A DNA stretch of 64,000 nt. Source: Anaeramoeba flamelloides (Eukaryota > Metamonada > Anaeramoebidae). The notes under the pieces were generated by a model. It was not told the origin of the DNA. It did no database searches and saw only the letters and a program-made list of their open reading frames with translations. The position numbers were made by a program, and so were the translations under genes. Location of the stretch: the NCBI GenBank assembly GCA_027625915.1, contig JANTQA010000012.1:3627001-3691000 (forward strand), in the 5' to 3' direction. The stretch's first letter is position 1. Each line of letters begins with the position of its first letter. Positions 42,478 through 55,606 of the stretch are shown one piece after another.

Positions 42478-42562
42478 TCGGATAATTCATTTGTAAGGAT
42501 TTCAATATTAATATTAAAGTCCTGAGCACATTTCAATTTTAATACCATGATTGCCCAAGTGG
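42478..42562 (-). other. Candidate orphan exon
   Basis: 85 nt bounded by a TTTTTTCACAG acceptor and a GA|GTAAAC donor. One frame is open: TWAIMVLKLKCAQDFN followed by INIEILTNELSE; the other two hit stops. Composition is protein-like. I do not recognise the family and found no neighbour exon with matching phase. Confidence 0.35.
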
Positions 42563-43645
42563 CTGTGAAAAAATAAAAAAAAACATTGCTTTAATCCATA
42601 TATTGTTGATAGTTTATTGGTGTACTTCTCCATTTTTTTGTATAAATTAAAAATTTAAAGTACAACTGTCAGTATAAAAGGAAAAAGTCCGGATTTTTAC
42701 ATTTTTTTTTATTTTCACTTTTTTGGAAAGTTCTTTTCCAATTTTTTTCTAAAAAAATTTGGAAAAAAATAAAAAATAAATAAAGAAAAAAATTTCATTG
42801 AAAGATCTCAATGACAAAACAAAAGTTACTTGGAATGGAATAATAAACCCTTGAAATTCCAATTAAATTAGATCTTGAGTCAGCACTAAAAAATATTATT
42901 TTTCCACACTTTTGTTCTTTGATTTCTTTCGATTTATTTTTGTTACGTAATTGTTTTTGAATTTTGTTTTATTGCAAGGCCTATAGTTGCTTAACACATT
43001 CGTGTCATTCAATTCAGTTGCCAAAAAAAAATTTTGTTCTTGTATCTTTCATTTATGAACTAAAATTTATTTCTTTTCTTTTCTTTTTGAAAAAATTACA
43101 ACTTGCGTAGTATTGCGTTTGAAAAATTCTTCCATTCGTAAATCTTGCAATGATGAATTTTTTCCCATTAATAATATCCCTCTTTAATTCTCCGAACATT
43201 TGAACCATTTGCTTCGTAACATAGATTACTTTTTTTTCATATTTGAAAAATGACTTTTAAAAAAAAATGAATTTCAAAATCCGGATTTTTCTTTTTATAC
43301 TCAAAATACCCCTTTAAGAAAACTTAAAAAAGAAGAGATTTTTTGTTTTTTATTTTTGTTTTCTAAATTTAATAAATATCCATATTTTTTTTGTTACAAA
43401 TATTTTTTATAATTGATTTTATCATAATAACAATTTTAATTTGAACAACAACTGGTATCAGTTCCCGCCCATTCGATTAACCTACCCATCCATCTATTTA
43501 TCTCCATCGATAGATATAGATATCCGCCCATCCACATTTTTTCACTTTTACTCCTTCTTTCTTCTTCTTATTTTTTTAATGTTTCAAAATGATAATTGTT
43601 GTTCTTTAAATATTTTCCAATTAAAAGATTATTTTAAGAGTGATA

Positions 43646-44158
43646 TTATTTTTTCTTCCCTTTATCATTCTTGTCAATTTCGATCTTCTTTAATCCAAAA
43701 ATTGGTGCAATTTCTTTTTGGAATAAGCTTTGTAAACTAAGATAATTTTTGTTCTTGTAATAACATTTTTCGAATGAATTTCTTTCGTTTTGATCTAATA
43801 ATTTTTTATATTGCTTTAATTTTTTAATTTTATCTTTCTTTAATCCCATATAATATAAAATTAATTCTGACAAATCACGTAGATTCAAAGGCTTTAAAAA
43901 GCAATAAAGAGTTAATAAATTTTTGTTTGAAATTTTTGGAATAAATATATCAACGATTGCCAATTGGCAAAATGCCATCAATGTATTTTGAGAAACAAAT
44001 TTAGCTAATCTTAATAAATCTGCACAATGTTGATAGTTTTTAAATTTGATTGCGTTTGTATATAAAAAGTTATTCAAATCTGAAAAAAGGGAAGGTTGAA
44101 AATCCACCTTCAAATTTATCACTGCCTGCCGGGCTTTTTTTGATGAATTATTATTTTG

Positions 44159-44189
<31 letters not shown>

Positions 44190-45853
44190 GATTTTCCAGA
44201 TGATCTTGATTGGTTTTGAATTACCTTTTTAAAATATTTTGTTCTTGCAATTAATAACGATTTATTCGCAGGTATTTTCTTCTTCTTTTTCTTATATTCA
44301 ATGTTTAAGATGACATCATTATATTTTTTTTGGTTGTATAATTGATTTTCAAAGCACTTAAATAAATTGGGTGATTCCTTTTCAATTAAATCTTTAATTT
44401 TTTGATCATTACTTCTGACAATATTTTGATCTGTGGTATTAAATTTTTCATTTAAATATTCACATATTTTTAATAAATTATCATTTTCGAATTGAGTTGC
44501 CAAATCTTTCAATTCAAACAACCCGTCAGCGTCAATTCTTAAAAGTGATTCCAATTGTTCGCAATATAGAAATTTTATATATAAAACAAAAGAAGAAAAG
44601 CTTAATAGTTTCATTTGATATTTCCCATCTCCTAAATATTTGATACCAAGTTTCCTTTCCAGCTCTTTTGAGGGAATTTTTTTATTTAAGATTTTTTGAA
44701 AAATTGAGCACCTACCACTCAAAATGATTTTGTGTGCGTTAATTATGTGTCTAATTCTTTTTGAATCTCTTGTTTCTTTTTTTATTTCTTTTTCTTTTTT
44801 TGTTTCTTTTTCTTTTTTTGTTTCTTTTTCTTCTTTAATTTCAATTTCTTTTTTAATTTCAATTTCTTCGCTTTCCTCTTGAGAACTACAGCTACTATTA
44901 TATGCTGAAGCGTAACTCTCACTCTCGCTTTCACTCCCAGATTGGTTTTTCAGCCACAGTAAATGAATATCTGAACCATAGACTTTTGGATTTTTTTTTT
45001 CTAATTGATCTTTTTGATCAATGGATAGTAAAGAAAGGATCTCTTTTGAATAGCTTGTTGGTACCTTGTTCAATTGGATAGGCTCAAGAACAGAGATCTT
45101 TGTTTTGTTAAAAAATCCAACTTTTTTCTTTGTTTTGTACGGGTTTAAAACACACCGAATCGCCTCTTCAAAGACTTCCTTTAAACCGTTTTGTGTTTTT
45201 GCAGAATTTTCGAGATATTTCTCTGCTTTTATTGCATTTGCCATTTTTGATCCTTGTTCAAAGGTAACCATTTTTTGTCCTCTTTCCTTTAGACTAAGGA
45301 TTGTTTCTTCGTCACCACGAAGATCCAATTTGTTCCCAATAAGAAGAATTGGCGTATCAGGGCAATAGTTTTTAATTTCTTTTAACCACTTATCTTGTGC
45401 ATTTTCTAATGAAGTGAGACGTCGAAGATCAAAACAAATCAAAAACACATCAGTTCCTGAATAACTTAATGCTCTTAGTGGGCCATAGTCTTGGTTTCTT
45501 TGTGTTGTTTTATTGTTTTTGTTTTTTCATTTTTTTTTTGTTTTATTGAAAAGAGGAAATTAAAAAAACAAATTTTGGATTTTTGTTTGTTTGTTAAAAA
45601 GGGAAGGTTAAATTAGGATTTCTGAAAAAGTAAAAAACTTTATTTTTTGGTTGTAAATAACAAATCTAAATTACCCTGCTGTGTCCCAAAGTTCTAAACT
45701 AACTGGATCTCCATCAACCATTACATCTACTCTTCTGTTATCAAATATAGTTGGGATATATTGACCTGGAAAGACATTTGTTATGAAACTAATTAACAAA
45801 CATGTTTTTCCAACAGCCCCATCTCCAACAACAACACACTTGATTGATTTCAT
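43646..45853 (-). CDS. RhoBTB-type protein: Rho GTPase plus two BTB regions
   Basis: Exons 45675-45853 and 43646-45497 (177-nt intron); 676 residues. GTPase: P-loop GDGAVGKT at 10-17, switch [18 protein letters not shown] and SAK motifs, so a Rac/Rho-type nucleotide pocket. The spliced switch II reads DTAGNQDY, so the catalytic Gln (Ras Q61 equivalent) is Asn. There is no C-terminal CAAX box, so no prenylation. After an acidic/Lys repeat linker (about 245-300) come a BTB-like domain (about 311-420), a second BTB (about 441-545, interrupted by an Asn run) and a BACK-like helical part. RhoBTB proteins and Dictyostelium RacA share this order; relatives act as Cullin-3 adaptors. Whether it hydrolyses GTP is open. 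The acceptor at 45498 (ACAAAG) is not pyrimidine-rich but is the only one that keeps frame. Stop TAA. Confidence 0.9.
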
Positions 45854-46144
45854 TTCTTTTTATTGTATTTTCTGATTATTATAGGAGAAGTTTGTATGGA
45901 GAAAAAATGATTTTCCAACCATTAAATTTTGTTTTTAATCCCAAAGCCTTCACTTTTATTTCAAAGTTTTGAAAAATATCAAATGTTTAACTCACAATAA
46001 TCTATTATACTCTGAATATTCAAAAGTCTGTTTGAAAACATGATTCACTTTTTTGATTTTTGGGTTGTTAAAAAAATTAAATGAGTTGATACTGTTGTCA
46101 AAATAATGCTCGACTGAAGTTTGTTCCCTACTTTAAAAATAAAA

Positions 46145-46570
46145 CAAGTATTTTTTTTTAAGTTTACCAATACATTAACCAATAAAGAAGCTAATAATAA
46201 ACCCTAAAAAAATATGGTATTGGTTTTGTAAAGTTCTATTGTTTAAAAAGAAATCCTGAAAATGAAGGATCAAATTGCAAAATTTATCTCAAAAAATAGA
46301 GATAAATTTTTTCGAAAAATTTATCAAAAAAACAAAAAAAATCAAAAAATTGAGAAAATTACGAAAATTTTTCAACTATCTGCATGAATAATTTAAATTT
46401 TACTGAAAATAACCAGACCTTTAGTTTCAAAATTGATTTGAACTTAGGTATACTATTTGGTAGATTGATTAGATGTTGACTTGGAACAAGAAGAAAAAAA
46501 AGCCAGATAATATTTTGAAACACGGATTATATTCTTTGTGCACGCATTATTTTGATGACTGTAATAATCA
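46145..46570. repeat. Repeat family E, solo copy
   Basis: Matches 27176-27570 throughout: AATAAACCCTA, ATGGTATTG, AATTTATCTCAAAAAATAGA, TTTCAAAATTGATTTGAACT and TGGAACAAGAAGAAAAAAAA in the same order. Because it stands alone, the unit of transposition may be about 400 bp rather than the 2-kb pair. Confidence 0.72.
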
Positions 46571-47737
46571 AGATTGAAAAAAATAAAGTAGAAGCTAAAA
46601 TGCAATTAATATATTGGTTGCCTAAAGATATTGAAATATATTTTATATTTTAAAACCACAAAGAAAATATTTTTACAAAAAATTTTTTTTCGATTTACTT
46701 CTTGAATTCAAAACCTTGATATTGATAGATCGATTAAAAATTAGAATAAAAAAAATAAAAAAAAAAGTGATTAATGATATTTATTATTTTAATGTAAACT
46801 CTATTTCACTCAAAGGGCCCAGCTAAAAACGAAAAACTCACTTTTTTTTAATAATCAAAAAAAGTATGATTGTTTAGAAATAAGAGATATAAAAAACTTC
46901 AGATTAGAGTGGAGATCCATAAAAGAAATACCCAAACAAACCAAAAATTTCAAAAAACAATAAAATATTAAATAAAATTTTTGATACTCTTTCATAGGAA
47001 TGTCTTGTACAAAATTTCTCAATATCTTTAGTAAATTAACTTTTTTGGTAATAAGATTTTTTAATGGTAAAAGTATTCGTATTTTAATTGAATTGTATAA
47101 AGCCTCATTTTTCTTCATTTTAATTTGGAGTTTCAAAGAAATTTTTTTTTTCAAATTGACTCTAAAAAAAAATAAAAAAGAAAAGAAAAAAGAAAAAATG
47201 AAAAAAAAACCAAAATGAATTTAAAATAATTAGAAAAAATGATTATGTTTAAAAATGATCCGATCTAACAATTGAAAATTTATTTGGAGAAGAATAATGA
47301 ATGTAAAATCAAAGAATATTTTCTATTTGTTCAAGAAAAAAGGACCCTTTTGACCGAAAAAGAGTTTAATTCTAGTTTGGGTTAAGAAAATACAAAATTT
47401 TATGGATTTTTCTTCATAAATAAATAATTATTGGAGATATTTGTTTGATTTGATAATTCTTTATTTTAGATTAAATTGAAAACTCTAAATAATTCTGAAT
47501 CCTGATTGAAATTGTTTTTATTTATTTTTTTTCTTTGGATCGAATATAGAGTAGTTATTTTTTGATTTCTATAAGTCGATTGATTTACCTGTAACTTTGG
47601 AAAAGTATTCTATGTTTTTACTTTGTTTGATAAAACTATTTGAAAAAACGAATTTTTGTAAATAAATTTATAAAAAAAAGTTTTGAAAAATAATAATAAA
47701 TAATAATGGTGTGATAATTTCAAGGTTATAAAGGGTT

Positions 47738-48060
47738 TGTATTCATAAAAAATAAGAAGATAAAGAAAAAAAATCTTCGAAAATAGGCTTTTATTGATTT
47801 TTTTTTTGTTTTCATTCTTGATTTTAATATATTTATAAGACTAAGTGATCTTTATTTTTTAGTTTTCCTAAAAATAGAAATGATTTGTTTAAAATTCAAA
47901 TCAGTTTCATGTCTATTTTATGGTTTATTCTCTAACCAATTTCAAGTTTTACAATAAACAAATTCTAGATCCAAAAACAAATTTAATAAACCAAAAATTT
48001 GATAAAAAAATTTAAAAAAAAAGTGAAAAATTCAAAAATCAACTCTGAATTACTTTGGGT
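47738..48060. repeat. Repeat family N, copy 1
   Basis: Matches the reverse complement of about 56440-56775: GTTTGTATTCATA, AGAAGATAAAGAAAA, ATCTTCGAAAATAGG, CTAGATCCAAAA and TCTGAATTACTTTG in order. Non-coding, ends not defined. Confidence 0.65.
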
Positions 48061-48942
48061 TTGATTTCTTTTCCTAGAGAGAGAAGTAAAGAGTATTTTT
48101 TTTAAAAAAATTATTATCCTTTGACACTTAAGAATATCTTTTTTCAGTGTTATTTGTAAAATTAAAATTTTTCAAAAGGGTAAATCTAATAACTTCTTTA
48201 ACATCCCAGAACAAAATATTTTTTGAAAATTAACAAAAAATATTTTTCGAATTCTATTACCGTGGATTTTGCTTATGCGGATGTGATTTTTTTTGTGGGT
48301 AAAATTTTTTTTCAAATTTTGTGAGTTAAGAGTGGTATTGACTATAGAATTTCATAAAAAAAATATTTCCATTTGAAAAATCCATATTATTTTTTGTAAA
48401 TTTTATTGAAAATTTTTTTTTTACTAATTTTGAGGATTTTTGAATTAATGATGGTTCTTCAAAAAATCAACAAAACCTTATGGAAAATGATCTTTTAAAT
48501 GAAATGTTTCTAAATAATCTTTGACAAATATTATTAATTGTTTATCATCTTTATTAATTATTTTAAATTGTATCCGATGCTGAACATAAGTAAATTGTTG
48601 TTAAAACCCCTTTACCATTTTATTAAAAAAATTGGAATGTCTTTTAATTGTTAAATTCATTTTCTATTTTTATTAAAGTTTACAATTAATAGAAATCATT
48701 TATTTCTATACATGTGTGTTGTATGATTTTCACATAGGTTTATGAAGAAAAAAGTTTTTCATTTTTATTAGATTATTTTGTTATTTTTTTATTTTTGAGA
48801 TTTCTTTTTTTTTGGCTTTATTTTGTTTTTTTTTAAAGTTTTATTAATCTGGTAAATATCTTTCAAATAAATAAACAATTATTTTAACTATTAAAGCATT
48901 ATTTATTGATTTAAATTTAAAAAAAAAATATTTTCTCTATTT

Positions 48943-49110
48943 TTTGTTAGGTTTTTTTTAATTTGAGAAGTAAACAGAAATTTTGAAAAAATTATCGGTT
49001 TATTTCAAAAATTAAAAAAAAAACTCAACTTTTTACTGAACTTAGAAGAATTTAGTAAAAATAAAGATTTTTCTATATTCATTTGAATTCTAAAAAATCC
49101 AAGAAACTCA
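48943..49110. repeat. Repeat family A, partial copy 4
   Basis: GTTAGGTTTTTTTTAATTTG on the left and AATTAAAAAAAAAACTCAAC on the right, with TTTATTTCAAAAATT between, as in the core of copy 1. Truncated. Confidence 0.45.
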
Positions 49111-49370
49111 ATATTTCAATCGGTTATTTTTTTTTCTCTATTTAGTTTTATTAAATGAAAACAAAATTTTTAAAACAGTTAGTTATTATCTATTCAAGTA
49201 AATATATCCAAGTCGAATTTAACTAAAACCTATTTTTCAGATTATTGGGAATTTTCCCCTCTCGAAAAAACACCCTTTTTTATTGTCTAGATACTTTTTA
49301 AAAATGGTGGTTATACTGATAACAAAAATAAATACTATACAGTCATAAATTTGAAGTTAGGGAATTTTGA

Positions 49371-49897
49371 TTATAAACTAAATTTCATAATAAATGGCCC
49401 ACCTTACATTTGAATAATGAATTGCTTTTGTATCGTTTTGAAGTTTTTCCTCTCACAATGAAAAGTTTGCAAATAAATCAATTTTTCTCTTTTTTATTTT
49501 TTCAAAAGTGTTTTGTTAAAATGGAAAATGAAAATGAATAATTTGAAAGAAATAACAGATGAATTAATGAAAAATTTTGGTTTCTAATATGAAAAAGAGA
49601 TTAGATTTAGTTATCCAAATGGAAGGAGAATCGATAAATGGGTTTTTTTACTTTTTTAAATTTTCTGTTTTTCATGTAATGCTTCTTTCAAAATAAATGG
49701 CCCAATTTTTTTTTAACAGTTTTTTTTTATTTTTCTTTCTTTTATTTTTAGACAAAAAATAAATATCTCTTGAGTATAGAATTGAATATTAAAATCCAAA
49801 TTTTTATCTTATAATAGATAACTTCAATTAGTAAAAATATTTTTATTTAAAATTTGATTTTTAATGGGCCAATTATTATGAAAGATAGTTTATTATA
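49371..49897. mobile_element. MITE family R
   Basis: TTTCATAATAAATGGCCCA at the left mirrors TGGGCCAATTATTATGAAAG at the right; outer TTATAAACTA / TAGTTTATTATAA also pair. A third AATAAATGGCCCA lies inside near 49695. About 527 bp, no ORF. Confidence 0.65.
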
Positions 49898-50357
49898 AAT
49901 AAAAATTATTATTAATGACAAAAGGTTAATGAACGTATTGTTTTGTCTAATATTTATTTCAATTTGATATTTTCAATATAGTGATATTTAAAGTTTGATT
50001 TTAATTTTTTTTTTTTGACAATAAACAAGTATTTAAAGTTCCCAATTCTAAATAAATGGATTTTAAAAAATATTTATTTTGATCTTTTTAATGAGAAATT
50101 ATTTTTAACAATTTAATTATTCAGGTTCAGATTACAAAAGAATATATTTATTATTTTTTTTTAGGAATTAAATCAAAAACCAAGAAAAAAGGGAAGAAAA
50201 GGTGAAAAAAAAAGTAAATAAAAAAAGTAGAAAAATTAAGGTGTGGTTTATTAAAATAAAAAATTGTGGATAAAATAAAATAAAATAAAATAGATGAATT
50301 TAATATTTTTTTTTTAAAAAAAAGGTTTTAAATTCAACAGAAATAAATTATATTAAA

Positions 50358-51934
50358 TTAAAATACTCGTTTTTTTCTGAGTAAATTACGGAAGAAATCA
50401 GCTTTTTGTTTTTCCATAGTGTTATTTTGCTTTTTAGTGGTTTTTTTCCGAAATTTACTTTGGAAATTTAAAAGTTTTTGATTTGTCAACATGCTTTTTG
50501 AATATTTCTGATGGTTTGGACGGCTCTTTTTCTTGATATTTTTTAATCTTGAATCCCTTTGGAAAGGATTTGGTGGGAGTGGTTTGATGTTGTGTTTGAT
50601 CGGTGGTAAACTCTTCATTAATGCAAGGTTGTTACCGATGTTATTTTCACCCAAACCCATCCCCGTGTTAGTGTTCATGTTTGTGCTGATGTTTATATTC
50701 AGATTATTTTGGTAATATAATGATCTTTTTCGAGGATTTAAATTATCTTTTAAAAATTGTTTTTTTTGAATCTCAAATTTTTTCCCATTTTCAATGCTTT
50801 TGATTCCAAAGCTCCTCCATTCGGAGAGTCTTTGAATTTCGATTTTAAGTTTAAATTCATCAAACAGTGATTGTTGGGTGGTTTCAAACGATTGGAGGTT
50901 ATCAAAGCATCTGATAAATTTCCTAAAATTTTTACGAAACTTTTTTTCCTTTTGGCTTATTTTCTCGATTTGATCATAGCTTTTAATTTTCAATTTCTTT
51001 GGGTAGGACAAACCCATATTGATGACGATCTCTTTCCTTCGATTCCTTTCTTCCAGCCGCTCATTTAGCCCGCGTAATAATTGATATTTAAGTGGCCACG
51101 AGATCTTGTTGTCTGTAAATCCCATATTCCTTGTAATTTTTTCGCTGTCGTTGTCATATTCCATTTCAAAGTCTTTTCTTTTGGGCATAAACCCTGAGAC
51201 GTCACCAAAGCTCGTCTTCTGATGGGACAAGGGGTTTTTGTGGTAGGGGTTTTGCTGCGGGTTTGAACGGCCTTGCTTCCTTTGTTGCCTCTCCCTTCGC
51301 AACTTTAAGACTTCAAGCCTTCTTCTTTCTCTTCTTGACAGTTTCTTATTTGTGGAACTTGATCCGTTATTGGAATTGCTTTTGTTGTCTGTTTTTCTTT
51401 GGATCACCTGGAAATTTTCACTTGGAAGATAATTTGTTTGAGATCGATCGTAAACTTGTTCATAATGCTTGTAGCATTCCTCCGTTGTCTTCGTAATCAT
51501 CATTTGAGAGAAAATGTCCCAATTCCCAAATCCTTTTGAATAGAGGATATCTAGGAATTGCTCTTCTTCACTTACGCTCCACCCTTCTTGGTATACACAT
51601 GATTTTCGATCATCAAAGATATGATAAGAATGGTTCTTTTTATGCGATCCTGGCTAAAAGAGAAAAAATGAAAGAGAAAGATTTTGCAATTATTTAATGG
51701 TACATTTTTTAAGGTTTCGTTTTTGTTTGATTTGGGGTTGTGTGAAAAAGAGAGCTTGAGCTCACAAGAAAAGAAAGCAACTCTTTATAGAATTCTTACT
51801 TCACAACCACAAGATAAACAGTCTGAACACAAAATAATATCTTCACATTCTGCACATATAATCATCACCGATTTCTTTAATGGTTTCAAACATGACGAAC
51901 ATATTAAAAAGGTGGTGTTTGTTTGTGAATTCAT
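50358..51934 (-). CDS. ADA2: Transcriptional adaptor ADA2 (ZZ, SANT and ADA regions)
   Basis: Exons 51800-51934 and 50358-51653 (146-nt intron, GTAAGA donor, TTTTAG acceptor, phase 0); 476 residues. ZZ zinc finger: C12, C15, C27, C30, C36, C39, H49 and H53, with the intron cutting it after C44. SANT domain about 62-110 (GWSVSEEEQFLDIL, GFGNWDIFS, TTEECYKHY). The ADA core follows: GFMPKRKDFEMEYDND (about 198-213), an LK..LLR..NERLEERNRRK helix and a conserved GL. Ada2 holds the Gcn5 acetyltransferase in SAGA-type complexes and tunes it to nucleosomes. The C-terminal SWIRM domain usual in the family is not seen; instead there is a low-complexity Asn/Lys/Pro tail. The exon-2 ATGs inside the SANT domain are not the start. 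Stop TAA. Nuclear by family. Confidence 0.93.
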
Positions 51935-54434
51935 TATCAGTTTTTCCGAATGAATAACAAACAAGATTTATTGATTGAATTAAATTAAAAAAAAATGTTC
52001 TGTTTTATGACAAAAATAAAATTGTAGGTAACGGTAATAATATTTGACAAACATTGAAGGTATACTATTCGAGTTTAAACAAGAATTTAACTTTTGGTAT
52101 GACTACTGGTTTTTTTAATTATTAATAGGTAAAAATGTTCACTTCATTTTCAATTTCATTTTTCAAACAAATCAACAAATTACAACTTACTTCTTTGAAA
52201 ACTCGATTTAGATAAGAAAAATCGAAAGAGGAAGTGATAATTTCTTCCGATTTACAATTCAAATACCAGTATCGGAAAAAAGATGGATTAGTTATATTTA
52301 TTTATGTAAATTCACTGGTAACTTTTAATGGGAAAATTATTATTTTTCAAATTAGGTAAAATTCTCAATTTTTTGAAAATAGTCAATTCACTTAGTTATA
52401 TTGACTGTAGGTCGTTAAAACCCATTTTCGGTTCGGTTTAGGAATGTTAGGGAAGAGGAAAGTATACTAGAGAAGGATTGGATGGATGTCAGAGAATTTT
52501 AGTAAGAATTTTGAAAAAAAAAAAATAATTAAGAGATCAATGATACCTTTAGTAACTTGTGTTCAGGGGTAAAAAATTTCCATTAAACTTTGGGTATTAA
52601 AATTGGGCTTTGAACAAATTTTTTAATAATATTTAGTATTGATTATTTTTACATTTTATATTTTTAACAATATAAGTAATAAAATAATACTAATTGCAAA
52701 ATAATCTTTTTTATTTTTAGTCTCACAATCATTAAAAGCCCATTAAAAAAAAATTCATACCGTTGAAAATAATCAAGAAACTTTTCAAAAATATGAACAA
52801 TTTTGAAATTTGACCAAATGTGAAATTTAATAATTTACCCCTTATAATCAATTATTTTGTTTTCCACAAAGGTAAGATCGCAATTATCAAAAATCATACA
52901 ATTTTCCCCAATTAAAAAACCAAAATTTCAACTTTAGAGAAAAGACTTTTTCTTTTTAAAAAATTCTTTTTTTCCCTATTCACTTTTTAATAAACATTTC
53001 AGATCCTTTTTGGTTTGAATTTGAGATTGAAAAATTAGAAAAAGAAATATTCCAAAAAAATTTTTATTTTGATAGGAAATCGAACTTTTAGTAATTTCTG
53101 ATAATAAATATAGACAAAATTTGAAAATCTAATCTTATTTTAAAAATCAAAAGAAAACATATATCAAATATTAGTTCCTCAAAGAACAAGAAATATTTGA
53201 ATTTTTCTTTTATTCAGAAATATTTATTAAATATCTTGAAATTTAAAAGATTATGAAAAATTCCTTTTCTGATGTTAAGAATCTAAAAAAGGATGTTATT
53301 TGAATTAACTAGTTATTTGATAATAATTATTATTTTTTTTTTATAATTATTAATTTGGAATAGTTTTATTTTTGTTGGAAAAATTCGTTAATAATTTCAG
53401 AAATAAAAATTAAACATATTGATACTTTTAGTCTTTAAGTTACTACCAGCCCACTGAAAAAAATAAGGACTTTATTTATTAATTATTGATTCTAAATAAT
53501 ACACTAAAAAAAGTATTTCTTTAGATTATAAGTTGAATTTTCCAGATTTCAAAAAAGTTCTTTTGGAAGATTTTTAAAGGATAGTTAGGTTTTTTGGTTT
53601 TTCTCTGATTTTTTTTTCAATAAAAAGAAAATATTGATTTAATATGTTCTGCCAAATCACAAAATTATTTTTTTTTTAATTTTTAAATAATCATTGTAAT
53701 TGTTTTGAAATCATTTTTAGTTTTTAGAGATAGTCTTTTCAAAACTTAAAGGTTTTATTTTTTTAGGTGTATTTTTGTACACTTCCTTTACAAACAATAA
53801 TATTTCTTTCTCGTCCAAGAACCAATTTTTCTTGAAATCATTTGAAAATATTTTGATTTTAAACTTTTCAAATAATATAGAAAAATGGATCAAATTTTTA
53901 AAAACACGAATTCATTTCAGAAAATAACTTTCAAAAGTAAATGATATATTAATCAGATTTTAATTTGTATTTTTCAATTTCTAGGTTTGTATAATTTTTT
54001 TTAAATAATTTCTATTCAATTTACTAGATTTTTTTTGTTGTTTTCTAGTTCCTTAATAAATTGTAACTTTACTTAAAAATTTCAAAGTATGAGAAAATTT
54101 GTACTACTAAGTAAGATATCAAAAAGTAAAAATTGATGAATTTTTCAAAAATAAATTAAGGTCAGTAAATTTAAAAATATGGCCACTCCATCTGAAGTAT
54201 GAAGGATTACTCTTGAAATATATTGAAAAAATCTTTTTTTTTCATTTGCAATTCTTCATTTTTTCTAATTTCTAATTTTGGAAATTTTTATTAAACTTTT
54301 TTTTTTAATTTTCTTTTAATTTGTTTTTTTTTTTTTTTCATTTCAATTTTTCTTTTTCCTTTTTTTATTCTATTTTGTTTAAGAAAGTCAAGTTAAAAAA
54401 AAAAAAAGATTTTTAAAAATTGATAAGAAGTAAT

Positions 54435-54650
54435 TTCTTTTTAAATGCATTGAATTATTAGTAAAAAATCTTACCAATCACTTTTTTAAGTGAAAGTTCA
54501 GTAATAACAAATCAATAATGCTCATTTCAAAAACTGGGATAGAATTTTTTAGGTTTTAGGTTTATTTTGTTTTAAAGTTTAAAATATCAGATTTATATAT
54601 ATATAGAATACTTAATAAGTGAATTATTAAATGAGATTTAATAATTTATT
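54435..54650 (-). repeat. Repeat family D, inverted piece
   Basis: On the minus strand it reads TTTTTGAAATGAGCATTATT, TTATTACTGAACTTTCACTT and TGATATTTTAAA as in the copies at 37552 and 60409. An ATATATATATA expansion sits inside. Confidence 0.6.
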
Positions 54651-54654
54651 GTTC

Positions 54655-54694
<40 letters not shown>

Positions 54695-55606
54695 TTTATC
54701 CCAATTGAGTCATTTTTTTTTTTTTGAAAATAAAGTTTATATATCAACAAAGTAAAAATTCAATATAAAAAAAAATTAAATAATGAAAATGAATCGAATA
54801 GTGTCAAAAAAAAAAAAAATAGAACATTAATAGATTTAAGTATCATTTTCAAACTCACCAAGAGCAATATATATATATATATATATCTAATCTCTCTTAA
54901 AAAATCCTAATATAATGAAATACAACGGTTTAAACTAACAGTGGATGTATGATTTAATATTTCAGAATTTGATGAAAACAATAAAATTTAACATGCTTGT
55001 TATAAAAATTCAAGAAAATTAAATGTATGATATTTTCTGACTTCTTCCAAATTTTATCAAACTTATAACATTAATTCTTCACAAGAGAATAAATTAAAAA
55101 AGAATTTTGGACAATAAAAAGTTATTTCCCAAATTTTCTGATCAAATCACATATTTTTTTTATTATTATTTTATTTCAAGAATAATTATTTAAGATAAAT
55201 TTTTGAGATCATCATTTCCCATTTCCTTTTATAAGTTAAAATAACAAAATATAATTTTTCTAAATTCCATAAAATTAATGTCAATAATCAAAAAATCATT
55301 ATCCTTTCCTTGCGAATGTATAAATACTAAAGATATATCTAAAATAAAACATTTTCATAACTCTTTTTAATGTTCTTTGATCATATGAATTCACGGATCA
55401 TTATTCTTTTTTATGTTTAATTTTGAGGATTAATTTCTATTACAGTATCTTATGAATTCAATGAAAGTGCGACGAATTGTTCTCATCTTATTTACAATCA
55501 ACAATTAAAAATTTTCCGATACTAGAATCGTAATACTCTATATAGTTAATTTCTTGTTCAAAAATAAAATAAAATAAAAAAAAATAAATTAACCAAAATC
55601 TACAGC

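Larger units (their letters stand above)
40526..43645. other. Region between CysRS copy and RhoBTB gene; one possible exon
   Basis: 3.1 kb with no long ORF. Contains a family A relative (41658-42085) and a textbook-looking exon (42478-42562). A weak start-like stretch MGKNSSLQDLRMEEFF lies upstream at about 43090-43170 (minus). I could not assemble a gene. Confidence 0.6.
45854..50357. other. Intergenic upstream of RhoBTB; dispersed repeats
   Basis: 4.5 kb holding family E (46145-46570), family N (47738-48060), a family A relative (48943-49110) and family R (49371-49897). Overlapping ORFs on both strands at 46855-47218 are low-complexity and not supported as genes. Nothing else seen. Confidence 0.7.

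Noticed and set aside
42500-43240. 5' half of CysRS (HIGH motif) upstream of the broken copy
   Set aside because: A SHLGNHG-like reading near 42550 is in a frame with an early stop and lacks the surrounding CysRS motifs; it lies in the candidate orphan exon.
45066-45368. 100-codon plus-strand frame
   Set aside because: Complement of the conserved G4/G5 part of the RhoBTB GTPase domain.
46855-47218. Open frames on both strands (99 and 72 codons)
   Set aside because: Both are low-complexity Lys/Phe/Ile/Leu, mirror each other and have no splice or homology support.
51684-51953. 89-codon plus-strand frame
   Set aside because: It is the complement of ADA2's ZZ exon and intron; the minus-strand reading has eight correctly spaced zinc ligands.
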